A stretch of 64,000 nt of DNA from Methanomassiliicoccales archaeon (GCA_026394375.1 JAPKYJ010000026.1:51403-115402), one strand, 5' to 3'. Counted from the first letter of the stretch, positions 40,802-50,034 are shown. The notes: a model not told the origin generated them from the letters alone. Numbers and translations: made by a program.

Positions 40802-41631
40802 CACATCACCCCCACGGCTTTCAGCAACATGAGCAGGGAGACGAATCCTAGGATGACAGCGAAAGTCTTCTTCAGATTCGGTCCACATAGGCGGTCGGCC
40901 AGGCGCGTGCCGATGGAGGCGCCAGCGAAGACGCCCACCGCCACGACCGCGGCCAGCACCGGCACCACGTCCCCGTAGCCGTAGTGCACTATCGCTCCCG
41001 CCAAGGCGGTGACACCGATCATGAAGTTGCTGGTGGCGCATGCCGCCCTCATGGGAACGCCCATCCACAGGTTCATCACCGGCACTTTGATGATGCCCCC
41101 GCCCACCCCGAGCAGGCCGGAGATGCCTCCTGCGCCTGCGGATGCCGCCATTCCTTTCCCTAGCTCCTTGACGCCGTACTCGATCTCCTTTCCCTCCGCC
41201 TTGTCAACGTAGGAGCAGCTCAGGTCCAGCGGTCCACACGGGCCGGGAGGGCAGGTGCAGACGGATTCGGGCTTGGTGAGCATGTAGTAGGCGGCGTAGA
41301 TGAGGATCAATGCGAAAGCGAACGCCAGGACGGCCTGATTGAGATAGACCGCTATCAGCGCCCCGATGACCGCACCCAGGGTCGTGGCCACCTCCAGCAC
41401 CATGGCCAAGCGGATATTGGTCAGTCCCTGGTCAACGTAGTGCGTGGCCGCTCCGGTGGAAGAAGCGATGACGGCTATGAGGCTCGCTCCGATGGCCAGC
41501 TGCATCGGATAGCCGAACAATAGAGTGAGGGAGGGAATGATGATGATGCCCCCTCCCAGGCCGAAGATGGCACCGATGAGCCCGGCTAGCACTGAGAATC
41601 CCAGAATGCCCAGGGCTGCCAAGGCGTCCAT
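40801..41631 (-). CDS. TauE/SafE-family sulfite or organosulfonate exporter
   Basis: 276 residues with about eight membrane helices in two repeats, each with the glycine motif of the family: GLIGAIFGLGGGIIIIPSL near 19-37 and GLLGVGGGIIKVPVMNL near 170. A Cys-rich central loop (CTCPPGPCGPLDLSC) is notable and could bind metal. Longer in-frame starts run into the divergent gene and are spurious. It is co-transcribed with DUF1634. The likely cargo is sulfite, a sulfonate or another small sulfur anion. Confidence 0.85.
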   Translation of the reverse strand: MDALAALGILGFSVLAGLIGAIFGLGGGIIIIPSLTLLFGYPMQLAIGASLIAVIASSTGAATHYVDQGLTNIRLAMVLEVATTLGAVIGALIAVYLNQAVLAFAFALILIYAAYYMLTKPESVCTCPPGPCGPLDLSCSYVDKAEGKEIEYGVKELGKGMAASAGAGGISGLLGVGGGIIKVPVMNLWMGVPMRAACATSNFMIGVTALAGAIVHYGYGDVVPVLAAVVAVGVFAGASIGTRLADRLCGPNLKKTFAVILGFVSLLMLLKAVGVM

Positions 41632-41701
41632 TGCGCTCTCTCCGGCAACCGATGCACCTTCGAGGCAAAAACGATTACTAGGGCGTGGAGGATAGGAGGG
41701 C

Positions 41702-42559
41702 GTGCGCCTGATCCTCGTGCGGTATGCTGAGCTGGGCCTGAAGTCCAGGGCGGTGCGGAAGCGCTTCGAACAGATACTGGTATCGAACATGCTCTCCGCT
41801 CTCGCCCAAGCGGAAGTGGAGGCGGTCGTCACCACCGAGCAGGGCCGGGTGTTCGTGGAGACGGAGAGGATCGAGACGGCCATCGAAGCTCTGATCAGAG
41901 TGTTCGGCGTGGCCTCCGTCTCTCCCGTTGAGAAGACCCAGAGCGACATGGCCTCGATGCAGAGGACGGCCGCAGAGCTCTCTCTTCCGCTTCTGAAGGC
42001 GGAGCAGAGTTTCGCCGTGCGTGCGAGGCGGGTAGGACATCACCAGTACTCGAGCATGGACGTGGGACGGGAGGTCGGTTCGGCCATCTACCTGGCGAAC
42101 GAGGAGAAGAAGGTGCGCGTCGATCTCTCTCATCCTGATCTGGAATTCTTCGTCGAGGTGCGGGAAGGCTCCGCCTATCTCTTCTCCGTCTACGTCCCTG
42201 GTCCGGGAGGATTGCCATTAGGCAGCCAGGGACGTGCCCTCGCTCTCTTGGAGAAGGAGAGGGACGCTCTGGCCGCCTGGCTGATCATGAAGCGCGGCTG
42301 CCGCGTCATCGGAGTGGCATGCGCGGGCAGCCCCGTTCCCGAGATCCTGCGCCGCTGGGACCCGGAGATGAAGTTCATCGAACCTGGCGACTGGGAGGAG
42401 CTGGTCAAGAGGCAGAAAGCTCTGGCGGTGATCTTCGGCTACGGCGTGGAGGATTTCGAGAAAATGAAGAAAACGAAGGTCCCCGTGCCAGCGTTCTTTC
42501 CGCTGTCGGGGATGTCCGCCGAAGAGATCGAGAAGGGTTTGAGAGGGATAGAAGGGTAA
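41702..42559 (+). CDS. THUMP-domain protein related to ThiI, PP-loop lost
   Basis: 285 residues starting at GTG 41702. The N-terminal ferredoxin-like segment (LVRYAELGLKSRAVRKRFEQ) and THUMP domain (RVFGVASVSPVEKT to EVREGSAYLFSVY) match tRNA 4-thiouridine synthase ThiI. After GPGGLPLGSQGRALALL the family has the ATP-binding SGGxDS loop; here it reads EKERDA, and the chain resumes in register as LAAWLIMKRGCRVIGVACA. The protein is shorter than ThiI and lacks the rest of the catalytic domain's sulfur-transfer region. It probably still binds tRNA but not ATP, so a non-catalytic or new role is inferred. Confidence 0.82.
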   Translation: MRLILVRYAELGLKSRAVRKRFEQILVSNMLSALAQAEVEAVVTTEQGRVFVETERIETAIEALIRVFGVASVSPVEKTQSDMASMQRTAAELSLPLLKAEQSFAVRARRVGHHQYSSMDVGREVGSAIYLANEEKKVRVDLSHPDLEFFVEVREGSAYLFSVYVPGPGGLPLGSQGRALALLEKERDALAAWLIMKRGCRVIGVACAGSPVPEILRRWDPEMKFIEPGDWEELVKRQKALAVIFGYGVEDFEKMKKTKVPVPAFFPLSGMSAEEIEKGLRGIEG

Positions 42560-42561
42560 GC

Positions 42562-43212
42562 TCAGTTGCCCTGCCGGTCATGTGCTCCGAGGGAAGGCCT
42601 GTTCTTTTCGGCCCCTCTGCCCTTGTTCCTCAGGCCACGTCCGCGCACGCCGGAGCTGGTCAGACCGCGATAAACCCTTCCCTTATGCTGCGGCTCGGTG
42701 ATCCACTTGTACACCGGGTCGTTGGCAATGACCGGGTGGTGCTTGTCCAGCATGATGACCTCGTACCACACGTGCTTGCCGTCCTCGCCGACCCAGTAGG
42801 AGTTGAGCACCTCTAGGTTCGGGTACCTCTTGGCCGCGCGCTCCTCGCAGATGCGCTGCAAGCTCTTCTTCATAGTGATCTTGTTGATGCCCCGGCGCTT
42901 GGCCCGGCGACCCTTCCTGATCTGGTGCTTCCGCAGGCCGCCCTTGCGCACCCGCCCCCGGACCATGATGATGCCCTGCTTGGCCTTGTAGCCCAGTGTC
43001 CGAGCCCGGTCCAACCTCGTGGGTCGCTCGATGCGCCCGAAGTTCTCCTCCTTGCGCCACTCGATCTTGCGTTCCCACATGAGATCGTTCACGTAGCTCT
43101 TGCTCGGTACCTTCCAGGCCTCGCCGATGTAGTGGTAGAAGCTCTTGCCTGATGGAGCTTTCTTCTCCACCTCTTCCTCGGCGACCTCGCGCTTAGGCGC
43201 ATTCTCTGCCAT
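42562..43212 (-). CDS. rpl15e: Large ribosomal subunit protein L15e
   Basis: 216 residues from ATG 43212, preceded by AAGGTGA. After an acidic N-terminal extension of about 22 residues the conserved L15e core begins ([59 protein letters not shown]) and ends with [20 protein letters not shown]. The N-terminal extension [18 protein letters not shown] is unusual for L15e. A TATA box lies 107-120 bp upstream, so the leader is longer than usual (about 85 nt). Confidence 0.95.
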   Translation of the reverse strand: MAENAPKREVAEEEVEKKAPSGKSFYHYIGEAWKVPSKSYVNDLMWERKIEWRKEENFGRIERPTRLDRARTLGYKAKQGIIMVRGRVRKGGLRKHQIRKGRRAKRRGINKITMKKSLQRICEERAAKRYPNLEVLNSYWVGEDGKHVWYEVIMLDKHHPVIANDPVYKWITEPQHKGRVYRGLTSSGVRGRGLRNKGRGAEKNRPSLGAHDRQGN

Positions 43213-43318
43213 TTGTTTCACCTTCTTTGCCGTCGGAACGGCTATTCCGGATTCACCCCGAAGGGCACAACTCCGTTCGCGAGACCAATCACGTCCCGCA
43301 GGGCTGCTGAATACCCAT

Positions 43319-43332
43319 GCGTATATAAACCT
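43319..43332 (-). promoter_or_regulatory. TATA box of rpl15e
   Basis: GGTTTATATACGC on the minus strand is a near-ideal archaeal TATA element. The predicted leader of about 85 nt is long for this genome and could carry post-transcriptional control of L15e. Confidence 0.65.
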
Positions 43333-43365
43333 TGTTTCCTGACCTCATGTTCGAACAGCCTACGT

Positions 43366-45849
43366 TCACATGAAGTGGTCCAGGTTCAGCTTCTGGTCCG
43401 TCTTCTTCACGCCTTCCTTCTTCTTTGGCTTGTTCTCCTCGGTATTCGTCCTATCGCCGTCGTCATGGAAGCTTTGGCTGAAGAGGTCGGCCTGCTGCGA
43501 CCCGGTCATCAGGTCCTTCTCCGTCCAGCCGAAGTTCTCTGTTGCCCTAGCTACGGACTGAGCCAATCGCTCGGCATAGTACTTCCAGTCCGGGACCGCG
43601 TCGAACTTGCGGCCGAAGACGTAGGGCGCGATCTCCTGCGGCGTCTTGCGCGAGTTCGTCACGATCCAGGAGACCTTCATGCCCGGGACGAATTCGTAGC
43701 CCATGGCCATGAGCTTCTCCGCCGCCTGCACATGTGCCAGTCGCTTCGGGTTGTCGTAGGTGGAGAACTCCTTGACGGAGCGGGAGATGACCAGTTTCTC
43801 GATCGGCACCTTGCCGGCCATGACCTCCTGCACAACGCTCCTGGCCACCCTGACCGCCTCCTCGGAGTTCTCGTTCAGCACCTGCTCGAAGACCTCGGTC
43901 AGGAGCTCGCTCTGCAGATCGAACGAGTCCGTGCGTCGGGTCTCATATCCGCGGATGAGCAGCTCGTCCTCCTTCTTCGGCCAGATCAATCTCCCCACGT
44001 ACCGCTTCTTCTTGCCGTGGGAGAACAGCGGCTCCAGGATCTTCTCGAACTCCAGCTGGCCGCCTTCCTTGCTGAATCTCTCCGCAACATCTTTGCCGAA
44101 TCGGACCGAGGCCTCGAGCTCAGGCGTCGGGCTTTGGACGAAGATCGAATCCGTGTCCGAATAGATGACCTTGAACCCCTCCCCCTCCAGGGAGGAGATG
44201 ATGCCTTTGGTCGTTTCCCTTGCAAAGGAGGTGATGCTGGAGCCGATGGAGCGGTCTGTGAACCTATAGAATGAGGAAGCGAATACTCCGTAGAAGGAGT
44301 TCATGAGGATCTTGATGGCCTGCTGCAGGCCGTCGTAGTAGCGCCTCTCCTCCTCGTCCTTGGCATCCTTCATCTTGCGCTTGGTCTCGTCCCTCTCCCT
44401 CATCAGGTCCTGGAGGATCTTCGGCAACAGGCCGGGGCGCTGCTCCCGGCTCATGAAGTGCACGCCCATGGGTGAGATGATCTTGCCCTCGTTGCCCGTC
44501 GCATCAAGAGTGGTGAAGCAGATGTTCTTGGCGATGATGAGCGAGGGGTACATGGACTTGAAGTCCAGGACGCACACCCAGTGATAGAGCCCCGGCTTGA
44601 ACTCGTGCACGTAGCCCCCTTCGATCGCCTCCACCTCCTTGAAGGAGCCGGTCATCGGCACTCCGACCCGGGGAACGCGGCGGTCCGCCGCCCGGATGAG
44701 GATGGAATCTATGAGGAAGGAGGAGCCGGTGTTGAGCACATCGTCCAAAGGCAGGCGGGAGACCGTGGCCATGTCCATCGCCCTCCTGATCGTCCCGAGC
44801 CGATCCAGGATGCGCAACGAGAGCTCCGCGTCCCGAGTGCAGTAGGCCAGGATGCGCTCGCGGTCCGCCTCCCACTCCTTGTCTATGCGACGAGGGTCGT
44901 AGTCCGCGTCCACCTTCATGCCCATGTTCACGTCCAGCTTCTGCTCGCCCAGCAGCTCCTTCGCCACTGCGTTCAAGGTCTCTTGCTTAGGCTTGAGGTC
45001 CTTCTTCACCGCCCACCAGGCGTCCGCCACCAGACGTCCGTTCAGGCGCCAGAACCGTTGGTAAACGTTGCGAGGCTCGCTCTTGTCCCGACCCCAGTCC
45101 AATCGCTTGATGCCGACCTTCCTCGCCCGCTCGATGATGGTCGGGATGTCGTAGCCATCGATGTTGTAGCCCGTGACCACGTCCGGATCTTCCTTCTGGA
45201 TGGCGGCGGTGAACCTCTCGATTATCTCCTTCTCCGATCCCCAGATGGGCTCGCCCGGCCTTAACCCCGAGCCGTCCTTCACGAAGTAGCAGATGGTGTA
45301 CAGGTGGCCGTCGGTGATGGAATTCTCGACGTCGAAGGCCATGATCTTGATCTCTGGGGAGAAAGCCGGAATATCATCGAAGCGCGCTCGGCCGTCGATT
45401 GATTCCATCTCCACCACCAGGTCGGTGGTGTAGGCGTCGCTCTTGATCGCTTCCCCGTGCACCCGGATGCAGGTGCCCATGTCGTGGTCGAAGATGAAGC
45501 GCCTATGGAACGGGATGTCGGCGGCCAGTACCTCGAAACGCTGCCTGATCTTGTCCCTGAACTCAGGCACCAGGCCAGGATAGCGCACCGTCACCTGCGC
45601 GCTCCGCTTGACCTGGCCTCGGTGGAAGAGGTCGATCCACTCCACCTTGAGCACGTCCCGGTCCTTGCGCAGGCCCTCTACCAGCTCTTCGCTCGCCCCG
45701 AAGACGTGGAAGTAGGGCATGAAACCCGAGTACCGAATGGTAATCGACTCGCCCTCGCGGGTCTTGCCAAACATCTCGATGACGAGCTCGTTCTCGCTCG
45801 GCCGCTTGTAGGTGGCGGTTATCAGCCTTACGTCCCAGGTGCCTTTCAT
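43366..45849 (-). CDS. polB: Family B DNA polymerase
   Basis: 827-residue replicative polymerase with proofreading. Exonuclease motifs: exo I FDVEN (Asp173, Glu175), exo II NIDGYD (229-234), exo III YCTRD (336-340). Polymerase motifs: A DFKSMYPSL (Asp429), B KILMNSFYG (513-521), C YSDTDS (563-568). All catalytic acids are present and no intein interrupts them. The C-terminus is a hydrophilic linker ending QKLNLDHFM, which resembles but does not exactly fit a PCNA-binding motif. YchF follows upstream on the same strand by 7 nt. Confidence 0.96.
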   Translation of the reverse strand: MKGTWDVRLITATYKRPSENELVIEMFGKTREGESITIRYSGFMPYFHVFGASEELVEGLRKDRDVLKVEWIDLFHRGQVKRSAQVTVRYPGLVPEFRDKIRQRFEVLAADIPFHRRFIFDHDMGTCIRVHGEAIKSDAYTTDLVVEMESIDGRARFDDIPAFSPEIKIMAFDVENSITDGHLYTICYFVKDGSGLRPGEPIWGSEKEIIERFTAAIQKEDPDVVTGYNIDGYDIPTIIERARKVGIKRLDWGRDKSEPRNVYQRFWRLNGRLVADAWWAVKKDLKPKQETLNAVAKELLGEQKLDVNMGMKVDADYDPRRIDKEWEADRERILAYCTRDAELSLRILDRLGTIRRAMDMATVSRLPLDDVLNTGSSFLIDSILIRAADRRVPRVGVPMTGSFKEVEAIEGGYVHEFKPGLYHWVCVLDFKSMYPSLIIAKNICFTTLDATGNEGKIISPMGVHFMSREQRPGLLPKILQDLMRERDETKRKMKDAKDEEERRYYDGLQQAIKILMNSFYGVFASSFYRFTDRSIGSSITSFARETTKGIISSLEGEGFKVIYSDTDSIFVQSPTPELEASVRFGKDVAERFSKEGGQLEFEKILEPLFSHGKKKRYVGRLIWPKKEDELLIRGYETRRTDSFDLQSELLTEVFEQVLNENSEEAVRVARSVVQEVMAGKVPIEKLVISRSVKEFSTYDNPKRLAHVQAAEKLMAMGYEFVPGMKVSWIVTNSRKTPQEIAPYVFGRKFDAVPDWKYYAERLAQSVARATENFGWTEKDLMTGSQQADLFSQSFHDDGDRTNTEENKPKKKEGVKKTDQKLNLDHFM

Positions 45850-45856
45850 TCCCGGC

Positions 45857-47050
45857 TCACTTCTTGGTGATGATGGTGATCACATCGCTGGGATGGAGTA
45901 CGTAGTCCGCTCCCACCACGCGCTGCGTGCGGCAGTTCATCGCCCGGATGAAGTTGTCCCCCAGGTCGGTGTGGATCTTGTACGCCAGGTCCTTCGCCGT
46001 CGAGCCTTTCTTCACCAGGTGCGTGTCCGGTAGGACATTGCCTTTCTTGTCCGTCCACCTGTGCTCGTCCTCCACCGGGTACACCGGGATGAGGTCGAGC
46101 ATCTCGAACGCGGCGTTCTCCAGGATCTGCTGCACCCCCGTGCCTTTCAAGCGGCTCATGACGTGCGTCTGGATGTAGTCCAGGCCTTTCTTCTGCGCGG
46201 GGTTGAGCTTGGCCGGCTCCTTGACCTTGAACTCCGGCGAACCTGGCAGATATTCCACCATGCCCGCCTTGGCCGCCTTCCTGAGCGCCAGCTCGGACTG
46301 AGCGCAGGTCGCCACCGCCAGATAGTGCGGGGTCTTGGCCATCCTCTGCAGGACGTCGTCATGGGCTATGTCCGCCTTGTTGAGGGCAATCATCATGGGC
46401 TTGGCGTGCTTGCGCAAAGCCCCGGACAAACGCATCAGGTCCTCGTCCTTCCAGGCGACGACCGATTCTGGCAACGCGGCATCTCGTAGCGCAGTATGGA
46501 TGTGGCCCATGCTGACTCCCAGGCCCGTCAGCCGGTCGTAGATGAGCTCCGCGATCTTCTCCCCTTCCAGGTGCGCCTGGCGGGCGGACTTCTCCCAGCC
46601 CTTGTCCAGGATGCCCTTGATCCAGTGGTCGACCTCCTTCTCCAGGAACTGCACGTCGATCATCGGATCATGCGATCCAGCGGGCACGGGATTGCCTTCG
46701 GAGTCGGTGGCGCCGCTCGCGTCCACCACGTGGATGAGGGCGTCCGCCTGTCGCAGATCGTCCAGGAACTGATTTCCCAATCCTTTGCCTTGCCAGGCGT
46801 CCGGGACCAGTCCGGCGACATCCAGCATCTCCACCGGCACAAGCCTGGTACCGTTCTCGCAGGCCGAGTTGCGAGGATTGCACTGCACCCCCAGGTCCAG
46901 ATGAGGGCAACGCGTGCGCAGAAATGCCACCCCTTTGTTCGGCTTGATGGTGGTGAACGGGTAGTCAGCGATCTCCGCTGGCGCCAGCGTCGCCGCCGAG
47001 AAGAAGGTCGACTTGCCCACGTTAGGTTTCCCTACGATGCCGATTAGCAT
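45857..47050 (-). CDS. OBG-family GTPase/ATPase, YchF-like
   Basis: 397 residues from ATG 47050 (GGGGAGAG lies just upstream; GTG 47068 is a weaker alternative). G1 is GKPNVGKST (7-15), G3 DVAGLV, G4 NKAD. The YchF-typical helical insertion is in the middle and a TGS domain at the end (KKGSTAKDLAYKIHTDLGDNF). Family members associate with ribosomes and the proteasome. It is encoded just upstream of polB, in the same direction. Confidence 0.92.
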   Translation of the reverse strand: MLIGIVGKPNVGKSTFFSAATLAPAEIADYPFTTIKPNKGVAFLRTRCPHLDLGVQCNPRNSACENGTRLVPVEMLDVAGLVPDAWQGKGLGNQFLDDLRQADALIHVVDASGATDSEGNPVPAGSHDPMIDVQFLEKEVDHWIKGILDKGWEKSARQAHLEGEKIAELIYDRLTGLGVSMGHIHTALRDAALPESVVAWKDEDLMRLSGALRKHAKPMMIALNKADIAHDDVLQRMAKTPHYLAVATCAQSELALRKAAKAGMVEYLPGSPEFKVKEPAKLNPAQKKGLDYIQTHVMSRLKGTGVQQILENAAFEMLDLIPVYPVEDEHRWTDKKGNVLPDTHLVKKGSTAKDLAYKIHTDLGDNFIRAMNCRTQRVVGADYVLHPSDVITIITKK

Positions 47051-47215
47051 TTGCTCTCTCCCCTGCACATAATCCCCGACGCGTAGAAAAATGATTGCTT
47101 GAAGCTGAGGTGGTCCGGCCCGAACTCCTGATCTTCGGGTCGTGCTTCTACTACCACGTGGGATGATGGGAGAGGAGGCGCCAAGCGCACTGGATGTGCC
47201 TAGACCGGCTCATCT

Positions 47216-47983
47216 TCAGAACTTTTCCCGCTTCTGCGGATACGCCACCTTGGGCCTCTTGACGACGAACGAGACATCGATGTCATCCACCATCCTTCTG
47301 GCCACGTCGATAGGCATGGCCATGCCCAGGTAGCACTCGGGGAACCAGGAATTGCCCGTGGGGTCCACTGGTCCCACGAACACGCTTTCCTTCGGGGCAT
47401 TGGAGGACATGCCGGTGGGATACGTCACCAGGGAAGCGCAGGCCGAGCCGCTGGGTATGATGGCCGCGCCGAAGATGTCCGAGCTTCCGAAGGAGTTCAG
47501 AGCGCACAGATTGCGTATCTGCTCCGCCGTGCCGAAGCAGATGATCGCCCGGACACCCGGATCACTATCCTCCATGTCCTGGCAGCGGCGGAAGACGATG
47601 TGCTTGGCCAGGGGCGTGATCTTGCCCGCGGACCGCAACATCGCATCGACATGCTCAGGCGTCCGCTTCAGGAACTCTGCACCACCTTTGCCGTCCGGGG
47701 ATCCAGTGGAAACGAAGTAGCGGACCCGCTGGGGGAACTCCGAGAACCCCATGTAGGCGATGCCTCCGCCACAGCAGCCCTCGGTCGAATCCTTCCCTAG
47801 GTAGGCGGGCGGACGTTCCTCCAAGGCCAGATGCAGCAGCACCTTGGCCAGGCAGCGGTCGATGGTGGAGGTCCGAACCCAACCTTCTTCCACTTCCTTC
47901 GTCCCGTGCACGCACACCGGCTTGGTCTCCAATCGTCCGGCCTTGACCAGCCCTTCACCCAGCTGAGCGATCGACAACGCCAT
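47216..47983 (-). CDS. DUF169 family protein
   Basis: 255 residues from ATG 47983, with GGGGTGG upstream. Features of DUF169 (ArCR family): paired cysteines in STEGCCGGGIAYMGF, CFGTAEQIRNLCALNSF and SGSACASLVTYPTG. These proteins are common in methanogens and anaerobes and have no proven function; the conserved Cys suggest a metal or redox cofactor. It follows the KsgA operon after a 44-nt gap on the same strand. Confidence 0.82.
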   Translation of the reverse strand: MALSIAQLGEGLVKAGRLETKPVCVHGTKEVEEGWVRTSTIDRCLAKVLLHLALEERPPAYLGKDSTEGCCGGGIAYMGFSEFPQRVRYFVSTGSPDGKGGAEFLKRTPEHVDAMLRSAGKITPLAKHIVFRRCQDMEDSDPGVRAIICFGTAEQIRNLCALNSFGSSDIFGAAIIPSGSACASLVTYPTGMSSNAPKESVFVGPVDPTGNSWFPECYLGMAMPIDVARRMVDDIDVSFVVKRPKVAYPQKREKF

Positions 47984-48027
47984 TCTACCACCCCGAACCG
48001 ATGACAAAAGAATGTGGCGGGAGGGTC

Positions 48028-48837
48028 TTAGAGCTTGCTTCTCGCCCTCTGTTCATCGATGACGGCGTCCGCGAGCTCGCCTATCTGCTCTGCGGTAAGT
48101 TCCTCGACCCTCCGCTCGACGTATGGTAGAGAGGGAATGGAGTCCCTAGGCGCCTGGCCGGTCATCTTGAGGACGGTGCCGATCTTCTTGCGCCGGTGCT
48201 GGAACAGCACGTCCACCAAGTGAACGAAGAAGCGCTCGCTCTGCACCTTGAACGGTGCTGGTCTAGGCTCGATGAGCACCATGGATGAGTCAACTTCAGG
48301 CTGAGGCCAGAATCTGGAACGGGGGACGATTTCCAGCACCTCGCACTTGGCTCGGTAGTAAGTGTTCACGCTCAGCCGGGAGTAGTCGTCCGAGCCCGCC
48401 TCCGCCACCATCCGGTCCGCGAACTCCTTCTGCACCATGACCACTCCTCTCTCGAACTCATAGTCGAGGAGCTTGAACAGCAGGGGGGAGGAGATGCTGT
48501 AAGGCAGGTTTGAGATGAACCGCTGGAAATGAGGTAGATCGACCTCCAGAGCGTCCGCCTGCACCAGCTCGATGCGCTCATCGAATCTCTCTCGCAGATA
48601 CTGGCACATTCGCTCATCAAGTTCAATGCAGGTGAGCTTGCCGACTTTGCCAACCAATCGCTCGGTGAGCGCTCCCAGCCCCGGCCCGATCTCCAGCACC
48701 TCATGCTCCGGACCGGCCCGAAGGTGCTCGATCTCTCTGTCCGCGACTCTATCGTCAACAAGGAAGTTCTGTCCTCGGGCCTTGGTCGAATGGATGCCGT
48801 AGCGCTCCAGGAGCGCCTTGATCTCCGAGGGGTTCAT
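48028..48837 (-). CDS. ksgA: 16S rRNA adenine dimethyltransferase KsgA/Dim1
   Basis: Makes the two N6-dimethyladenosines near the 3' end of 16S rRNA. The 269-residue protein starts at ATG 48837, 2 nt after the DUF655 stop. Motifs: GQNFLVDDRV (22-31), EIGPGLGALTERL (48-60), ELDERM, QADALEVD, and catalytic NLPYSISSPLLFKL. Its Dim2-like and Rio1 partners in late 30S maturation are encoded 4 kb away. Confidence 0.95.
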   Translation of the reverse strand: MNPSEIKALLERYGIHSTKARGQNFLVDDRVADREIEHLRAGPEHEVLEIGPGLGALTERLVGKVGKLTCIELDERMCQYLRERFDERIELVQADALEVDLPHFQRFISNLPYSISSPLLFKLLDYEFERGVVMVQKEFADRMVAEAGSDDYSRLSVNTYYRAKCEVLEIVPRSRFWPQPEVDSSMVLIEPRPAPFKVQSERFFVHLVDVLFQHRRKKIGTVLKMTGQAPRDSIPSLPYVERRVEELTAEQIGELADAVIDEQRARSKL

Positions 48838-48839
48838 GT

Positions 48840-49388
48840 TCAGCGAGCTACGAAGATGTGATATTTCTGCGTCGGGTCCGAGAGCTCCATCTCGATGCGC
48901 TTGGCGATGACCTTCTCCGGGTGCTTGAACGACGTCACGCGCTTGGCGATGTCCTCGAAGCTCTTGAACGGACCTTTCTTCTTCTCCTCGACGATGGCCC
49001 ACATGGTCTTCTTTCCCAGCCCTGGGAGAAGCTCCAGCATGTGGAATCTGGTCGTGATCGCTTGCGCTTCGTTGAAGAACTGCACGAAGCGGGCCTCGTT
49101 CTGCTTGGCCACGTCCGTTATGACGAAGGGAAGCTCTGCGTGAGCCGCTGCCGTCAGCTCCTCGTATCCCACCCGGCGCTTGACGTGCGCGATCTTGTCG
49201 CGCTGCTCCGCCTCCTTGCCGATGTAGACCCTTTCGCCGATGGTGATCTGCACGTTCGGCTTGGGGACCAGCTCGAACAGCTTGAACTCGATCTCGCCCA
49301 GAGCATAGGCTAGCGGCTCGTGCTTGAAACCTCTCTCCGCAGGAAGTCCTTGCGGTAGATAGTCAAGGATATGCGCGTAGTCCTCCAT
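48840..49388 (-). CDS. DUF655 archaeal RNA/DNA-binding protein
   Basis: 182 residues. An N-terminal OB-like part (YAHILDYLPQG; ERVYIGKEAEQRDKIAHVKRRV) is followed by a helix-hairpin-helix (LLPGLGKKTMWAIVEEK) near 118-134. This is the usual DUF655 protein found between Rpb4 and KsgA in archaeal operons. Its exact role is unknown; nucleic acid binding is inferred from the HhH motif. Confidence 0.92.
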   Translation of the reverse strand: MEDYAHILDYLPQGLPAERGFKHEPLAYALGEIEFKLFELVPKPNVQITIGERVYIGKEAEQRDKIAHVKRRVGYEELTAAAHAELPFVITDVAKQNEARFVQFFNEAQAITTRFHMLELLPGLGKKTMWAIVEEKKKGPFKSFEDIAKRVTSFKHPEKVIAKRIEMELSDPTQKYHIFVAR

Positions 49389-49403
49389 GCTCTCCCCTCG
49401 TGC

Positions 49404-49727
49404 TCAGACGTACTTCTTGACCGCTCCTAGCAGCTGGTCTATTTGTTTCTTGTCGAGTATAAGCCTTTCCTTGGCAAAAAGGGCACGCACGTCCTCGGGG
49501 TAGGCGGGCAGGGTGTCCACGATCTTCACCGCCACGTTCTCGGAGACGAACTCCAAGGACCTGAGCTCCTTGAACAGCTTGCGCGCGTCATCGGCGCTCA
49601 GCTTGATCAGTCGGGTGGCATGGTCCAGGGAGACCTTCTGCTCTGGCCCGAGCTCGGTGCGGACCTTCTGCTCCTCTTCGAGGATCTCCTTGACCTCGGC
49701 CAGGGTGACCGGACGCTCGTTGCTCAT
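49404..49727 (-). CDS. rpoF: RNA polymerase subunit Rpb4 (RpoF)
   Basis: 107-residue stalk subunit that pairs with Rpo7. The HRDC-like helical ending (LPAYPEDVRALFAKERLILD to LLGAVKKYV) and the N-terminal VTLAEVKEILEEE are diagnostic. It is encoded between L21e and DUF655 as in most euryarchaea. Confidence 0.93.
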   Translation of the reverse strand: MSNERPVTLAEVKEILEEEQKVRTELGPEQKVSLDHATRLIKLSADDARKLFKELRSLEFVSENVAVKIVDTLPAYPEDVRALFAKERLILDKKQIDQLLGAVKKYV

Positions 49728-49737
49728 GTTCGCCGCC

Positions 49738-50034
49738 TCACGGTTTGGCCTTGCGCAGGTGCTCGGGGGTCGCTAGAACGGTCTTGATCTTGTTGCCGTC
49801 CTTCACCGCCAGCACGCACGCCCGACCCTGTTTGCCCATGACCGTTCCGGTCTTTCCGTGGAAGCGGATGGAGGGCATGCCGTGGTGGATGCTCGGATCG
49901 AGAATGATATTGGCCTTCTCTCCCACTTCGAAAACCTGGAACTCGTGGGTGATAGGTGATAGCCCTCTATCTCTTGGGCGCCTGCTGAGTATCTGCCTCG
50001 ACTTCTTCCTCGGGCCGTGTGATGATCTTACCAT
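49738..50034 (-). CDS. rpl21e: Large ribosomal subunit protein L21e
   Basis: 98 residues with the full family pattern: MVRSSHGPRKKSRQILSRRP, RDRGLSP, HHGMPSIRFHGKTGTVMGKQG. The conserved N-terminus confirms ATG 50034. The first 68 nt overlap the 3' end of pus10 in a different frame, an unusually long coding overlap. Confidence 0.95.
   Translation of the reverse strand: MVRSSHGPRKKSRQILSRRPRDRGLSPITHEFQVFEVGEKANIILDPSIHHGMPSIRFHGKTGTVMGKQGRACVLAVKDGNKIKTVLATPEHLRKAKP

Noticed and set aside
43366..43400. PCNA-interacting peptide at the polymerase C-terminus (QKLNLDHF)
   Set aside because: Spacing between Gln, the aliphatic residue and Phe is off by one from QxxLxxFF, so I do not list it as a site.
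45800..45849. Possible intein or second polymerase domain because PolB is slightly longer than average
   Set aside because: All exo and polymerase motifs are in order without interruption; the extra length is the hydrophilic C-terminal tail.
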